From: an uncultured Eubacteriales bacterium
GTDB taxonomy: Bacteria; Bacillota; Clostridia; Lachnospirales; Bianqueaceae
Length of the DNA: 22,725 nt
Direction of reading: 5' to 3'
Assembly (NCBI GenBank): GCA_902493345.1
Contig: CABUPM010000029.1
Coordinates: forward strand, 1-22,725
Shown: piece by piece, positions 7,782 to 15,150 of the stretch
Position numbering within the stretch: the stretch's first letter is position 1
How the letters are laid out: the number at the start of each line of letters is the position of its first letter
Made by a program: the position numbers and the translations under genes
The notes under the pieces: model-generated
Told to the model about the DNA's origin: nothing
What the model saw: the letters and a program-made list of their open reading frames with translations, nothing else
Database searches by the model: none

Positions 7782-8534
7782 ATGAAAAAGATCAGTTTAT
7801 TCTTATGTCTTATCCTTGTAACCTGTCTCTTAGGCTGCAACAGTGCAAAAGAACCAGATCCGTCCTCTCCGGAGAATTCCCGTCAAGAGGTTTCACAGCC
7901 GATCAGTTCCCCGGATCCGGTGGAAAGCTCACAGCCGGAAGAAAGCTCCTCTGTGGAAGAATCTTCTTCTCAGGCGCAGGATGTTTCCTCTTCTTGGGAA
8001 GGCGCCTACCTTGATATTATCAATGATCTCACGGAGCAATACGGTGCCGGAGCAGTCGACACCGCCTACACCGGTCTCGTGATTGTCAAACTGGTTGATT
8101 TCGACCAGGACTCTCAACCGGAGCTGTTCTGTGCTTATATGGATTCGAAGCATTACGCCGAACAGCGTGTTTACACGTATACAGAAGACGGCGCTCAGCT
8201 GCTGCTTACATTTCAAACCGGTTTCAGTAATTACTGTAGTCCTCTGACAACCCTTCTGGAAAAAGACGGCCTGTATTATATTAAAGTCAAGGACGGCGCT
8301 CAGGACATGTATTACGGCATGACAGACGGTGAATTTGTCCAGACAGATTATATACAATACGGCGTCAACACCTGGAACGGCGAGTCCATGGAAAATTCCG
8401 CTTTCAGAGAACGGCTCGACTCCTATGAAACCGTGTATTCCGTAGATTTTGAACGAATCGATGCTGGCGATGGGCCCTCCGTATTATCCGATACCGAGAG
8501 CACCATACAGTCTCTGCAGGACGCAGTAAAATAA
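7782..8534 (+). CDS. Secreted lipoprotein of unknown function
   Basis: I do not recognise this 250-residue protein. It has a lipoprotein signal peptide with lipobox LLGC (Cys19). A low-complexity Ser/Glu/Pro/Gln linker follows to about residue 70 (for example ESSSVEESSS), as in many cell-surface proteins of Clostridia. The C-terminal globular domain (about 70-250) contains LVDFDQDSQPELFCAY, like the Asp-rich turn (DxDxDxxxEL) of lipoproteins with an FG-GAP or EF-hand-like calcium loop. Alternating Tyr-rich beta strands follow. The start has AAGGAGG 7 nt upstream. It is a single-gene unit with its own promoter and terminator, divergent from pst. Nothing shows that it works with phosphate uptake. 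Confidence 0.85.
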   Translation: MKKISLFLCLILVTCLLGCNSAKEPDPSSPENSRQEVSQPISSPDPVESSQPEESSSVEESSSQAQDVSSSWEGAYLDIINDLTEQYGAGAVDTAYTGLVIVKLVDFDQDSQPELFCAYMDSKHYAEQRVYTYTEDGAQLLLTFQTGFSNYCSPLTTLLEKDGLYYIKVKDGAQDMYYGMTDGEFVQTDYIQYGVNTWNGESMENSAFRERLDSYETVYSVDFERIDAGDGPSVLSDTESTIQSLQDAVK

Positions 8535-8539
8535 CAGCA

Positions 8540-8580
8540 AGCACCGGAAGTTCGTTAGAACTTTCCGGTGCTGTTTTATT
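8540..8580 (+). terminator. Terminator of the lipoprotein gene
   Basis: AGCACCGGAAGTTC (8540-8553) pairs with GAACTTTCCGGTGCT (8558-8572) with one bulged T, followed by GTTTTATTT. It lies between convergent genes and may also stop transcription of the LOG gene on the minus strand. Confidence 0.88.
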
Positions 8581-8610
8581 TGGAGAAGAATCCCCAGTCC
8601 TTATTCTGTG

Positions 8611-9150
8611 TTAATCTACTTTTGATAAAATACGCTGAATCTGTTCAAGGCTCTCCGCAAAATAGATTCCTTCCTGCCGCTCCTTGGAGGACAAGCCCAT
8701 TTCTATCATACGGTTCAATAGCGCCTTCAGATCCTGATAGAAGCCGTTCAGATTGTAAAGGATGCAGGGAGCGTCCAGTTGGTTCAAAGATGCCTTGGAC
8801 ATGACCTCTGCTATCTCTTCCAGCGTCCCTGTACCGCCAGGAAAGGCGATAAAGGCGTCTCCCAACTCGATCATCTTATTCTTACGCTCCGACATATCCT
8901 TTGTAACGATTCATTCTGTCAGTCCGTCATATTGGAAGCCCGCATCCATAAAGAACTGTGTTTCCACACCGGTTACATTTCCGCCGGCATCCAGAACACT
9001 TTTGGCGATCTCGCCCATCAGGCCGTTTTTCGATCCGCCGTAAACCAGCGCGTTGCCGCTTGTTCCGATCCATGTGCCAAGCTCCTGAACCGCCCTGTGT
9101 AATGCCGGGGCATTGCCTTCATTTGCGCCAAGATAAACCGTAATATTCAT
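8611..9150 (-). pseudogene. LOG-family nucleotide hydrolase gene interrupted by an in-frame TGA
   Basis: The two halves (codons 1-79 and 81-179) are in the same frame and together make a normal-length LOG protein (Rossmann fold, about 180 residues). This family cleaves ribose-5-phosphate from nucleotides such as cytokinin precursors, although many bacterial members have unclear roles. The first half carries YLGANEGN and YGGSKNGLMG. The second carries MSERKNKM and PGGTGTLEEI, which together form the active site. A TGA at 8913-8911 separates them. The start at 9150 has AAAGGAG upstream. Translation could restart at the ATG at 8895, but AAAGGA sits only one base before it and the product would lack half the Rossmann fold. 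UGA ends many other genes here, so it is a real stop. It could also be a sequencing error. Confidence 0.85.
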
Positions 9151-9185
9151 AATAAAACGCTCCTTTTATTTCTTAAGTTCATATA

Positions 9186-9213
9186 ACAAAAGAACCGCAT
9201 ACTTATGCGGTTC
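9186..9213 (-). terminator. Terminator of tRNA-Leu(UAA)
   Basis: On the minus strand GAACCGCATA-AG-TATGCGGTTC (9213-9192) forms a 10-bp hairpin, followed by TTTTGTT. It starts 9 nt after the tRNA 3' end. Confidence 0.85.
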
Positions 9214-9222
9214 CTCAGGAAG

Positions 9223-9309
9223 TGCAGTTAGTGGGACTCGAACCCACAAGTCGCTGTAATGGACACTAGATCCTTAGTCTAGCGCGTATACCAATTCCGC
9301 CATAACTGC
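9223..9309 (-). tRNA. tRNA-Leu (anticodon UAA)
   Basis: This 87-nt class II tRNA has acceptor stem GCAGTTA/TAACTGC and discriminator A. The D-arm is GCGGAATTGGTATACGC, the anticodon stem CTAGA/TCTAG holds loop CTAAGGA (anticodon TAA at 9276-9274), and a long variable arm is present. The T-arm GTGGG-TTCGAGT-CCCAC is complete. The CCA end is not encoded. Confidence 0.96.
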
Positions 9310-9331
9310 ATCTTGTCTTAAGACAAATAAT

Positions 9332-9360
9332 AGAATAGCATAAACCATAAGAAAAGTCAA
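9332..9360 (-). promoter_or_regulatory. Promoter of tRNA-Leu(UAA)
   Basis: On the minus strand TTGACT (9360-9355) and TATTCT (9337-9332) are 17 bp apart, with TGC before the -10. The perfect palindrome TTGTCTTAAGACAA (9326-9313) follows immediately, about at the transcription start and before the mature tRNA. Confidence 0.8.
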
Positions 9361-9389
9361 TAGCTTTTTCTCGGAAAATCCGTGAAATA

Positions 9390-9411
9390 GAGGGACCCTT
9401 GCGGGTCCCTC
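9390..9411 (-). terminator. Hairpin after the sugar ABC transporter operon
   Basis: GAGGGACCC-TTGC-GGGTCCCTC (9390-9411) is a perfect 9-bp stem just 9 nt after the solute-binding protein stop. The tract after it on the minus strand (TATTTC) is short of Ts, so it may be a weak terminator or an RNA-protecting 3' hairpin. Confidence 0.65.
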
Positions 9412-9420
9412 CGAATTGTA

Positions 9421-11085
9421 TTACTTATTTGCCCAGGCGTCGAATGCTTCCTGATAAATATCGATATACTCCTGCGCTCCCATCTTTTCCAGCTCAGCGA
9501 TTATTCCGTCCCAACTGCTCTCCAGGTCACGCTTGCCTGTGATCAATTCACCAACAGCGATCTCCAGATAGCTCTTGAGGTCAGCCTGAATCGATGCAGC
9601 CTTTTCTGTATTTTCCGGCGTCAGATAAACGTCGGGGAAGGCGAGCTTCCAGTAGGGCTTCAGCTGTGTCTCTACCTGCAGATTGATCCAGTCGTTCAGA
9701 GGATTCACAACCTGCGGCAGGGTTCCTCCGCCGATTCCCGGTGTAGAAGAACCAGCATTGGGGGTAATCTCCTTGGCACGATAGGTCTCGAAGTTATCAT
9801 AGCCTTCCGGCCACTGAACTACACAAGTCTTCTCTTCCGCATCCTGGTAGACAAAATCTACGCCGGCCTCTCCGCGCATCTGATACAGCGCGCCTTCTTT
9901 GCCGTATACCCAGTCTACCATACGCAGCGCGGCTTCCGGATATTTGCAGACATTGGTGATCGCGAAGGTTCCGCGCTTCAGACCGCTGCTGGAGAACCAT
10001 TCCTGCTTGCCATTGGATGCCTTCAGTGCGGGAATCGCAATATAGTCCTCATTATATTCCTTCGGAACGGTAACATAAGGACCAGCGGACATAAACGCGC
10101 CCAGAATCAGAGTATCGTTCTGACCCTTTGCCTTAAACTGGCTGCTGTCCTGCTCAAAGATCTCATTGTCCAGCAATCCGTCATTCCATGCATTGATGTA
10201 CCACTGCACCATCTGCTTAAAGGAATCTGTAAACGGACCATAGTACACATTGCCGTCATCATCGTAGCCCAGCATCGTTGAGGTATCAAACGCCGCGCCA
10301 AACCAAGCCGTCGTCTTATAGAAGGTCTCGATTCCCTTAGGCCAGGACAGCGGGATCTCATCGGTCGTGTCCCCATTTCCGTTCATGTCATTATCACGGA
10401 ATCCCAGCAGGATATTATACAGCTCATCAGCGGTTGTCGGTACCTGCTTGCCAAGGGCCTCGATCCACTTCTGGTTGATCCAGTACTTTGTTGTCAGATC
10501 TCGATCCATGTCATTGATGTACGGCAGGCAATAGATGGCTCCGCTGGGAGTCGTAATACTGCTGCGTACTTCCGGTTTCTGCTCCAGTACGCCCATCAGA
10601 TTCGGGCAATACTGATCGATCAGTGCAGAGATATCCAGCAGCATCTTCTGATCATCGCCATAGTCCAGTTCTTCAGAAGTCTTAAAGCTTCCGGCATAGA
10701 AGACATCCGGCAGGTTCTGGCTGGCAAACGCCAGGTTCTTCTGCGTGTCCCAGTTGTCCGACAGGACCGCGTCGATATCCAGAGTGATACCGGTAACCTC
10801 CTGCCACTTCTTGAAGAACTTCAGGTCCTTCCATTCACCCTGAGAACCTTTACGTGCTCCCATGAGCGTAAGAGTAATCGGTGTATTGACTACCGGATAC
10901 GCCGCGTCCTCATTGAGAACCGCCAGATTCTCCGGTAATGATTCTTCCTCCTTAGAACTCTGCGAGTTGGCTGCGGCGCTGGAACTATCCGCCTTACTGT
11001 TGTTCGCAGAACTGTTGCCTCCTCGCCCTGTACAGCCTGCCAGCATTAAAACTGCCAGCAGAAGTGCCGTCACTTTCTTCCACAT
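9421..11085 (-). CDS. ABC transporter substrate-binding lipoprotein, LplA/YtcQ type
   Basis: This 554-residue extracellular solute-binding protein of the carbohydrate (family 1) class would capture an oligosaccharide for the two permeases encoded just upstream. The signal peptide ends in lipobox LAGC (Cys18), followed by an Asn/Ser/Glu-rich linker to about residue 55. The mature domain has features of the large LplA/YtcQ lipoproteins: TPITLTLMGARK, DVFYAGSF, YCLPYINDMDRDLTTKYWINQKWIEALGK and PEAALRMVDWVYGKEG. The start has AAAGGAGG 7 nt upstream. It is the third gene of the operon, 49 nt after the second permease. The actual sugar is unknown; relatives handle pectin-, xylan- or host-glycan-derived oligosaccharides. 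Confidence 0.92.
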   Translation of the reverse strand: MWKKVTALLLAVLMLAGCTGRGGNSSANNSKADSSSAAANSQSSKEEESLPENLAVLNEDAAYPVVNTPITLTLMGARKGSQGEWKDLKFFKKWQEVTGITLDIDAVLSDNWDTQKNLAFASQNLPDVFYAGSFKTSEELDYGDDQKMLLDISALIDQYCPNLMGVLEQKPEVRSSITTPSGAIYCLPYINDMDRDLTTKYWINQKWIEALGKQVPTTADELYNILLGFRDNDMNGNGDTTDEIPLSWPKGIETFYKTTAWFGAAFDTSTMLGYDDDGNVYYGPFTDSFKQMVQWYINAWNDGLLDNEIFEQDSSQFKAKGQNDTLILGAFMSAGPYVTVPKEYNEDYIAIPALKASNGKQEWFSSSGLKRGTFAITNVCKYPEAALRMVDWVYGKEGALYQMRGEAGVDFVYQDAEEKTCVVQWPEGYDNFETYRAKEITPNAGSSTPGIGGGTLPQVVNPLNDWINLQVETQLKPYWKLAFPDVYLTPENTEKAASIQADLKSYLEIAVGELITGKRDLESSWDGIIAELEKMGAQEYIDIYQEAFDAWANK

Positions 11086-11134
11086 ACTGCTTCCTCCTTT
11101 ACGTTTTTATAATTCCGTCGCTCTCGCGCGTGAA

Positions 11135-12019
11135 TTAACCCTTTAGAGATCCGATCATAACGCCCTTGACAAAATACTTCTGTATAAAAGGATACAGAAT
11201 CAGCATCGGTACGCTGGCCACAATAATCAGGGCGTACTTCAGCACCTCTGACACTTCCTGCAGCTGGGCCGCTTCCAGATCGTCTGTCATCGCCTCGCTG
11301 GCCTGTGCTTCGATCAGGATCTCTCTCAGAATCAGCTGCAAGGTGTACTTCTCTCTATCCTTCAAATAGATCATCGCGCTAAAATACTGGTTCCAATACC
11401 CTACCGCATAGTACAGACACAATACCGCGATGATTGCCTGCGACAAGGGAATGACAATGTTGAAAAAGTATTTCCGGTTGCTGCATCCATCCAGCTGCGC
11501 CGCCTCCAGCAATTCTATCGGTATAGAACTTGAAAAGAACGTCTTAGCGATGATTATATTGCTCATACTGACACATCCCGGTAGGATTACTGCCCACATG
11601 CTATCCAGAAGTCCCAAATCCTTAACAATCAGGTAGGTCGGAATCAGTCCGCCTCCAAAGAACATGGTAAATACCAGAAGACCCGTGATGATTCCTCTTC
11701 CGGGCAGGTCTTTTCTGGAAAGCGCATATGCCGCCGTTGTCGTAAGCGCTACACTAATGAGCGTACCAATCACGGTATATATGGCTGTGTTGCGGTATCC
11801 GACCCAGACCTTGCTCTCGCGGAATACTCTCTCGTAGCCTTCCAGCGTCCAGTCTACCGGCCAAAGGATGACCTTGCCGCTGTATACAGCCGTTGGAGAA
11901 CTGAGAGAGGCACTGAGTACAAAGATCAGCACATAGATAAAGGACAGCGCCAGCAATGATAAAAGTATGGTATTGATCACATCAAAAATACGATCGCCTC
12001 TGGTTTTTCCGATTGCCAT
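11135..12019 (-). CDS. Sugar ABC transporter permease, LplC/YtcP type
   Basis: This 294-residue membrane protein is the second permease subunit of a carbohydrate importer of the MalG-like LplC/YtcP class. About six hydrophobic helices are visible. The EAA loop that contacts the ATPase reads ELLEAAQLDGCSNRKYFFNIVIPLS. Family stretches include VYSGKVILWPVDWTLEGYERVF, MFFGGGLIPTYLIVKDLGLLDS and a C-terminal YPFIQKYFVKGVMIGSLKG. The ATG at 12019 follows AAGGAGGGG and begins 12 nt after the upstream permease stop. No ATP-binding subunit is encoded nearby. In this family a shared MsmX-type ATPase from elsewhere in the genome usually serves, which is an inference here. Confidence 0.93.
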   Translation of the reverse strand: MAIGKTRGDRIFDVINTILLSLLALSFIYVLIFVLSASLSSPTAVYSGKVILWPVDWTLEGYERVFRESKVWVGYRNTAIYTVIGTLISVALTTTAAYALSRKDLPGRGIITGLLVFTMFFGGGLIPTYLIVKDLGLLDSMWAVILPGCVSMSNIIIAKTFFSSSIPIELLEAAQLDGCSNRKYFFNIVIPLSQAIIAVLCLYYAVGYWNQYFSAMIYLKDREKYTLQLILREILIEAQASEAMTDDLEAAQLQEVSEVLKYALIIVASVPMLILYPFIQKYFVKGVMIGSLKG

Positions 12020-12031
12020 AACCGCCCCTCC

Positions 12032-12936
12032 TTACCACAGACTTGTCTCACTGATCTTGCTGGAAATAAAGTTGACCAACATGATCATGATGAAATTGAC
12101 GATAGAATTGAAGAAACCGACTGCCGCCGAGAAACTGAAATTGGCGTCTACCAGTCCCACCTGATAAACATAGGTCGAGATCACCTGCGACCGTTTCAGA
12201 TTCAGAGAGGTTTGCATCAGGAATACCTTTTCAAAGCCTACACTCATGATACTGCCCGACCGCATAATCAAGAGAATCGTGATCGTCGGCAGAATTCCGG
12301 GGATATCGATATGCAGCACCCGCTGCCATTTGCTCGCTCCGTCTATGATCGCCGCCTCATGCAGTTCTGAGCTGATTCCGGCCAGAGCCGCTAGTAAATG
12401 ATCGCCGAAAAGCCCATCGACTGCCAGATTCCGGACACGATATACGTCCCTCGGAAGTATTCGGCATCCCGCATAAACGGTACCGCTTCGCCTCCAAAAA
12501 ACATGATGGCCCGGTTGATGATTCCGTTCCTTGTAGACAACAGACAAAAGAGCAGGCTGACCATAACCACGGTCGATATGAAGTGCGGCGCATAGGTCAC
12601 GCCCTGTACAAACTTCTTGAACTTTTCATTCTCAACCTGATTCAGCATCAACGCCAGAATGATCGGCGGGAAAAATCCCAGAACCAGGGATTCCAGACTC
12701 AGAACGACCGTATTGGACAGAATATCCCAGAACTGCGCTGAGCGAAAGAATCTCGCGAAATTATCCAGACCCACCCAGGGGCTGCCCCAGATTCCCTTGG
12801 TCGCCTTAAACGACTTAAACGCGATCTGCAGCCCATACATCGGCGCGTAATGAAAAATCGCATAATAAATCAATGTCGGCAGCAGAAAAATATACAGATC
12901 CCAATTATATATCAGATTCTTCTTCCATTTTTTCAC
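12032..12936 (-). pseudogene. Sugar ABC transporter permease, LplB/YteP type, frameshifted
   Basis: The first part (GTG at 12936 to TAG at 12391) gives a normal LplB start, with YAPMYGLQIAFKSFKATKGIW and WVGLDNFARFF, up to GIWQSMGFSAIIY, then stops. The rest continues at once in the other frame as LAALAGISSELHEAAIIDGASKWQRVLHIDIPGI (EAA loop) through to the expected C-terminus SETSLW. Adding one base in the ATTTAC/TAGCGG region (about 12393) restores a single 301-residue permease, the family length. So one base has been lost, in life or in sequencing. The GTG start is preceded by GGGGGA 9-10 nt upstream. No canonical slippery heptamer is present. If real, the importer would not assemble. Confidence 0.88.
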
Positions 12937-13203
12937 TTTGATGATTCCCCCTATTCTTTTGTCTGACTTTTATATTACGGTTATCGTTCTTGATTATAAT
13001 ATATATTAAGCACTTTGTCAACATAGATTTTCCATTTCTAATTTCGTTTTTGTCATATTATATATTTATTTGTATTTCTTTCTGCATCGAATGTCATATT
13101 TTTTATAATTATTACATGTTTTATTTGATGTGTATTGTGCAAAATATATAACTCAGCATTATTATTGATTATCTTAGAATTACGGCCAGCGGAATTCGCT
13201 TCA
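12937..13203. other. AT-rich intergenic region upstream of the transporter operon
   Basis: This stretch has no plausible gene on either strand. It holds the transporter promoter at its left end. The rest is strongly AT-rich and could act as an UP element or bind regulators. TGTCATATT occurs twice (13051-13059 and 13092-13100), 41 bp apart. No regulator gene adjoins it. Confidence 0.6.
12993..13021 (-). promoter_or_regulatory. Promoter of the sugar ABC transporter operon
   Basis: On the minus strand consensus TTGACA (13021-13016) and TATAAT (12998-12993) lie 17 bp apart. The start codon is about 57 nt downstream. Such a strong core promoter usually needs a repressor, but none is encoded next to it. 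Confidence 0.85.
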
Positions 13204-13236
13204 ATTAAAAACAACGGAGAGCCCAAAAGCTCTCCG
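13204..13236 (-). terminator. Terminator of the cysK-HD operon
   Basis: On the minus strand CGGAGAGC (13236-13229), a short loop and GCTCTCCG (13222-13215) form an 8-bp stem, followed by TTGTTTTTAATT. It is 31 nt after the HD-protein stop. Confidence 0.88.
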
Positions 13237-13267
13237 CTGCGATTCTATGAAATACCTCTTCTCCTAC

Positions 13268-13825
13268 TTACTCTACCGCACTGCTCGTGCGCATTGCCTG
13301 GATCGTTTGACTGATCAGCGTATCCAAATCCCATCCCAGCATGGCAGCGCCGCGTTCAATTACTTCTCTGGAACAGCCTGCTGCGAATTTTTTATCTTTA
13401 TATTTTTTCTTTACAGACTTTACTTCCATGTCCTGGACGCTCTTCGACGGCCGCATAAGCGCCGCGGCGCCGATCAAGCCGGTCAATTCGTCCGTCGCAT
13501 AAAGGACTTTTTCCATCTCATGCTCCGGCTCAACATCTACGGTCAGCATGTATCCGTGACTGGCCACGGCATGAATCAGACGCTCATCAACGCCTCTCTG
13601 CCGTAAGAGTTCCGACTCCTTGACACAATGCTGCTCCGGCCATTGTTCAAAATCCAAATCATGTAGGATGCCGACAGCCTCCCAAAAATCCGCTTCTGAC
13701 TCATAGCCCAGCTGGATTGCATACCATCGCAGCACATCTCCGACGATACGTCCATGTTTTCTATGAAATTCGCCCTGATTGTACTCACAGAGCAGTTTCC
13801 ACGCTTCTTCCGGTGTTGGAATCAT
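13268..13825 (-). CDS. HD-domain metal-dependent hydrolase
   Basis: This 185-residue soluble protein has an HD-domain metal site: His24 (RKHGR), His55-Asp56 (GILHDLDFEQ), a further His90 (ASHGY) and Asp112 (ATDELTGLI). HD proteins hydrolyse phosphoester bonds, often of nucleotides; the substrate here is unknown. It resembles stand-alone HDIG-type hydrolases common in Clostridia. Upstream in-frame codons exist, but the ATG at 13825 has GAAGGAG 8 nt before it. It lies 33 nt after cysK with no terminator between, so it is probably co-transcribed from the cysK promoter. A role in sulfur metabolism does not follow from this. The domain call is firm; the function is open. Confidence 0.88.
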   Translation of the reverse strand: MIPTPEEAWKLLCEYNQGEFHRKHGRIVGDVLRWYAIQLGYESEADFWEAVGILHDLDFEQWPEQHCVKESELLRQRGVDERLIHAVASHGYMLTVDVEPEHEMEKVLYATDELTGLIGAAALMRPSKSVQDMEVKSVKKKYKDKKFAAGCSREVIERGAAMLGWDLDTLISQTIQAMRTSSAVE

Positions 13826-13858
13826 CCCTACCTCTCCTTCACTCTTTTTCAAGATCAC

Positions 13859-14791
13859 TCAGTCCGCAAACAACGGCGTCGAGAGATAACGATCTCCTGT
13901 ATCCGGCAGCAGCGCGACTATGGTCTTACCCTTGTTCTCCGGCCGCTTTGCCAGCTGTATCGCCGCCCACACTGCCGCGCCGGACGAGATCCCTACCAGA
14001 ACCCCTTCCTTTTTACCGATCTGCTTACCCGCCGCAAACGCGTCTTCGTTCTTAACGGCGATGACCTCATCATAGACCTTTGTGTCCAGTACATCAGGAA
14101 CAAATCCGGCTCCAATGCCCTGAATCTTATGGCTGCCTGCCGTACCCTTGCTCAGCACCGGTGAAGAGGCGGGCTCCACCGCCACGACCTGTACCTTCGG
14201 ATTCTGACTCTTCAGGTACTCACCGACACCAGTAATCGTACCGCCGGTGCCAACACCGGCTACAAAGATATCTACTTTGCCGTCAGTATCTTCCCAGATC
14301 TCCGGGCCTGTCGTCGCTCTGTGAACAGCAGGATTGGCCGGGTTGACAAACTGACCGGGGATAAAGCTGTCCGGGATCTCCTTGGCCAATTCATCCGCCT
14401 TGGCGATCGCCCCCTTCATGCCCTTGATGCCTTCTGTAAGCACCAGTTCCGCGCCATACGCCTTCATTATCTGGCGGCGCTCCACGCTCATCGTCTCCGG
14501 CATGACAATAATAATACGATAGCCGCGGGCCGCAGCCACCGAAGCCAATCCGATACCGGTATTGCCGGAGGTCGGCTCGATAATGACCGAACCAGGCTTC
14601 AGCAGTTCCTTCTGTTCGGCGTCATCGATCATAGCCTTGGCGATACGGTCCTTTACACTGCCGGCTGGATTGAAATACTCCAGTTTGCCCAAAACTTTGG
14701 CTTCCAGGCCTTCGATCTCTTCAATATGAACCAGTTCCAACAACGGTGTCTTTCCAATCAGCTGATCCGCGGATGTATAGATCTTACTCAT
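13859..14791 (-). CDS. cysK: Cysteine synthase (O-acetylserine sulfhydrylase)
   Basis: CysK makes L-cysteine from O-acetylserine and sulfide using pyridoxal phosphate. The 310-residue protein has the PLP lysine at Lys47 in NPAGSVKDR, the substrate loop TSGNTG at 74-79, the phosphate-binding GTGGTITG and the C-terminal SSGAAVWAA. Length is normal. Two adjacent ATGs (14794 and 14791) are possible after AGGAGG. I take the second (MSKIYTSADQLIG), spaced 8 nt, as the more usual start. It lies behind its own strong promoter with a leader of about 125 nt, and is followed by the HD-hydrolase gene. No cysE is near. Confidence 0.95.
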   Translation of the reverse strand: MSKIYTSADQLIGKTPLLELVHIEEIEGLEAKVLGKLEYFNPAGSVKDRIAKAMIDDAEQKELLKPGSVIIEPTSGNTGIGLASVAAARGYRIIIVMPETMSVERRQIMKAYGAELVLTEGIKGMKGAIAKADELAKEIPDSFIPGQFVNPANPAVHRATTGPEIWEDTDGKVDIFVAGVGTGGTITGVGEYLKSQNPKVQVVAVEPASSPVLSKGTAGSHKIQGIGAGFVPDVLDTKVYDEVIAVKNEDAFAAGKQIGKKEGVLVGISSGAAVWAAIQLAKRPENKGKTIVALLPDTGDRYLSTPLFAD

Positions 14792-14926
14792 CATTCATTC
14801 CTCCTCAATGATCCTTGTTTTTGTCTGATATCATGATGTGTGCGCACTGGCTTATTCACAGCGTCAATATCGAAGTTCCCGATGAAGTCTCATTTCAATG
14901 CCAACCTTTCCTATAGGCTTTAAGGT

Positions 14927-14955
14927 ATTATATAACTGTTTTTAATCTTTGTCAA
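14927..14955 (-). promoter_or_regulatory. cysK: Promoter of cysK
   Basis: On the minus strand perfect TTGACA (14955-14950) and TATAAT (14932-14927) are 17 bp apart. The 8-bp palindrome CCTATAGG (14917-14910) lies a few bases past the expected start of transcription and could be part of an operator. The rest of the leader shows no T-box or S-box motif that I could find. Confidence 0.88.
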
Positions 14956-14996
14956 TATCCGGCATAAATTTTTTCTAATTTTCTCTTCGGCACAAA

Positions 14997-15036
14997 TTAA
15001 AAATCCACCGCAATCTCATTAAGATTACGGTGGATC
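14997..15036 (-). terminator. Terminator of tRNA-Leu(CAG)
   Basis: On the minus strand ATCCACCGTAATCT (15035-15022) pairs with AGATTGCGGTGGAT (15016-15003), with one mismatch, followed by TTTTAATTT. It begins 5 nt after the tRNA 3' end and separates the tRNA from the cysK promoter. Confidence 0.9.
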
Positions 15037-15040
15037 TAAA

Positions 15041-15124
15041 TGCGGATAACAGGAGTCGAACCTGCATGAAGTCGCCCTCACATGGACCTGAACCATGCGC
15101 GTCTGCCAATTCCGCCATATCCGC
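15041..15124 (-). tRNA. tRNA-Leu (anticodon CAG)
   Basis: This 84-nt class II tRNA has acceptor stem GCGGATA/TATCCGC and discriminator A. The D-arm is GGCGGAATTGGCAGACGC, the anticodon stem CATGG/CCATG holds loop TTCAGGT (anticodon CAG at 15090-15088), and a long variable arm is present. The T-arm CAGG-TTCGACT-CCTG is complete. CCA is not encoded. Confidence 0.95.
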
Positions 15125-15150
15125 ATGTGCTGAACTCAGCAACGAATGGT

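Noticed and set aside
8905..8920. TGA in the LOG gene as selenocysteine or reassigned codon
   Set aside because: LOG proteins have no known selenocysteine, I see no clear SECIS-like hairpin after the TGA, and UGA is used as a normal stop throughout the window.
12977..12987. ACG-N5-CGT symmetric site after the transporter promoter as a CcpA or LacI-type operator
   Set aside because: It matches neither the cre consensus nor any operator I know well enough, and such short symmetry is common by chance.
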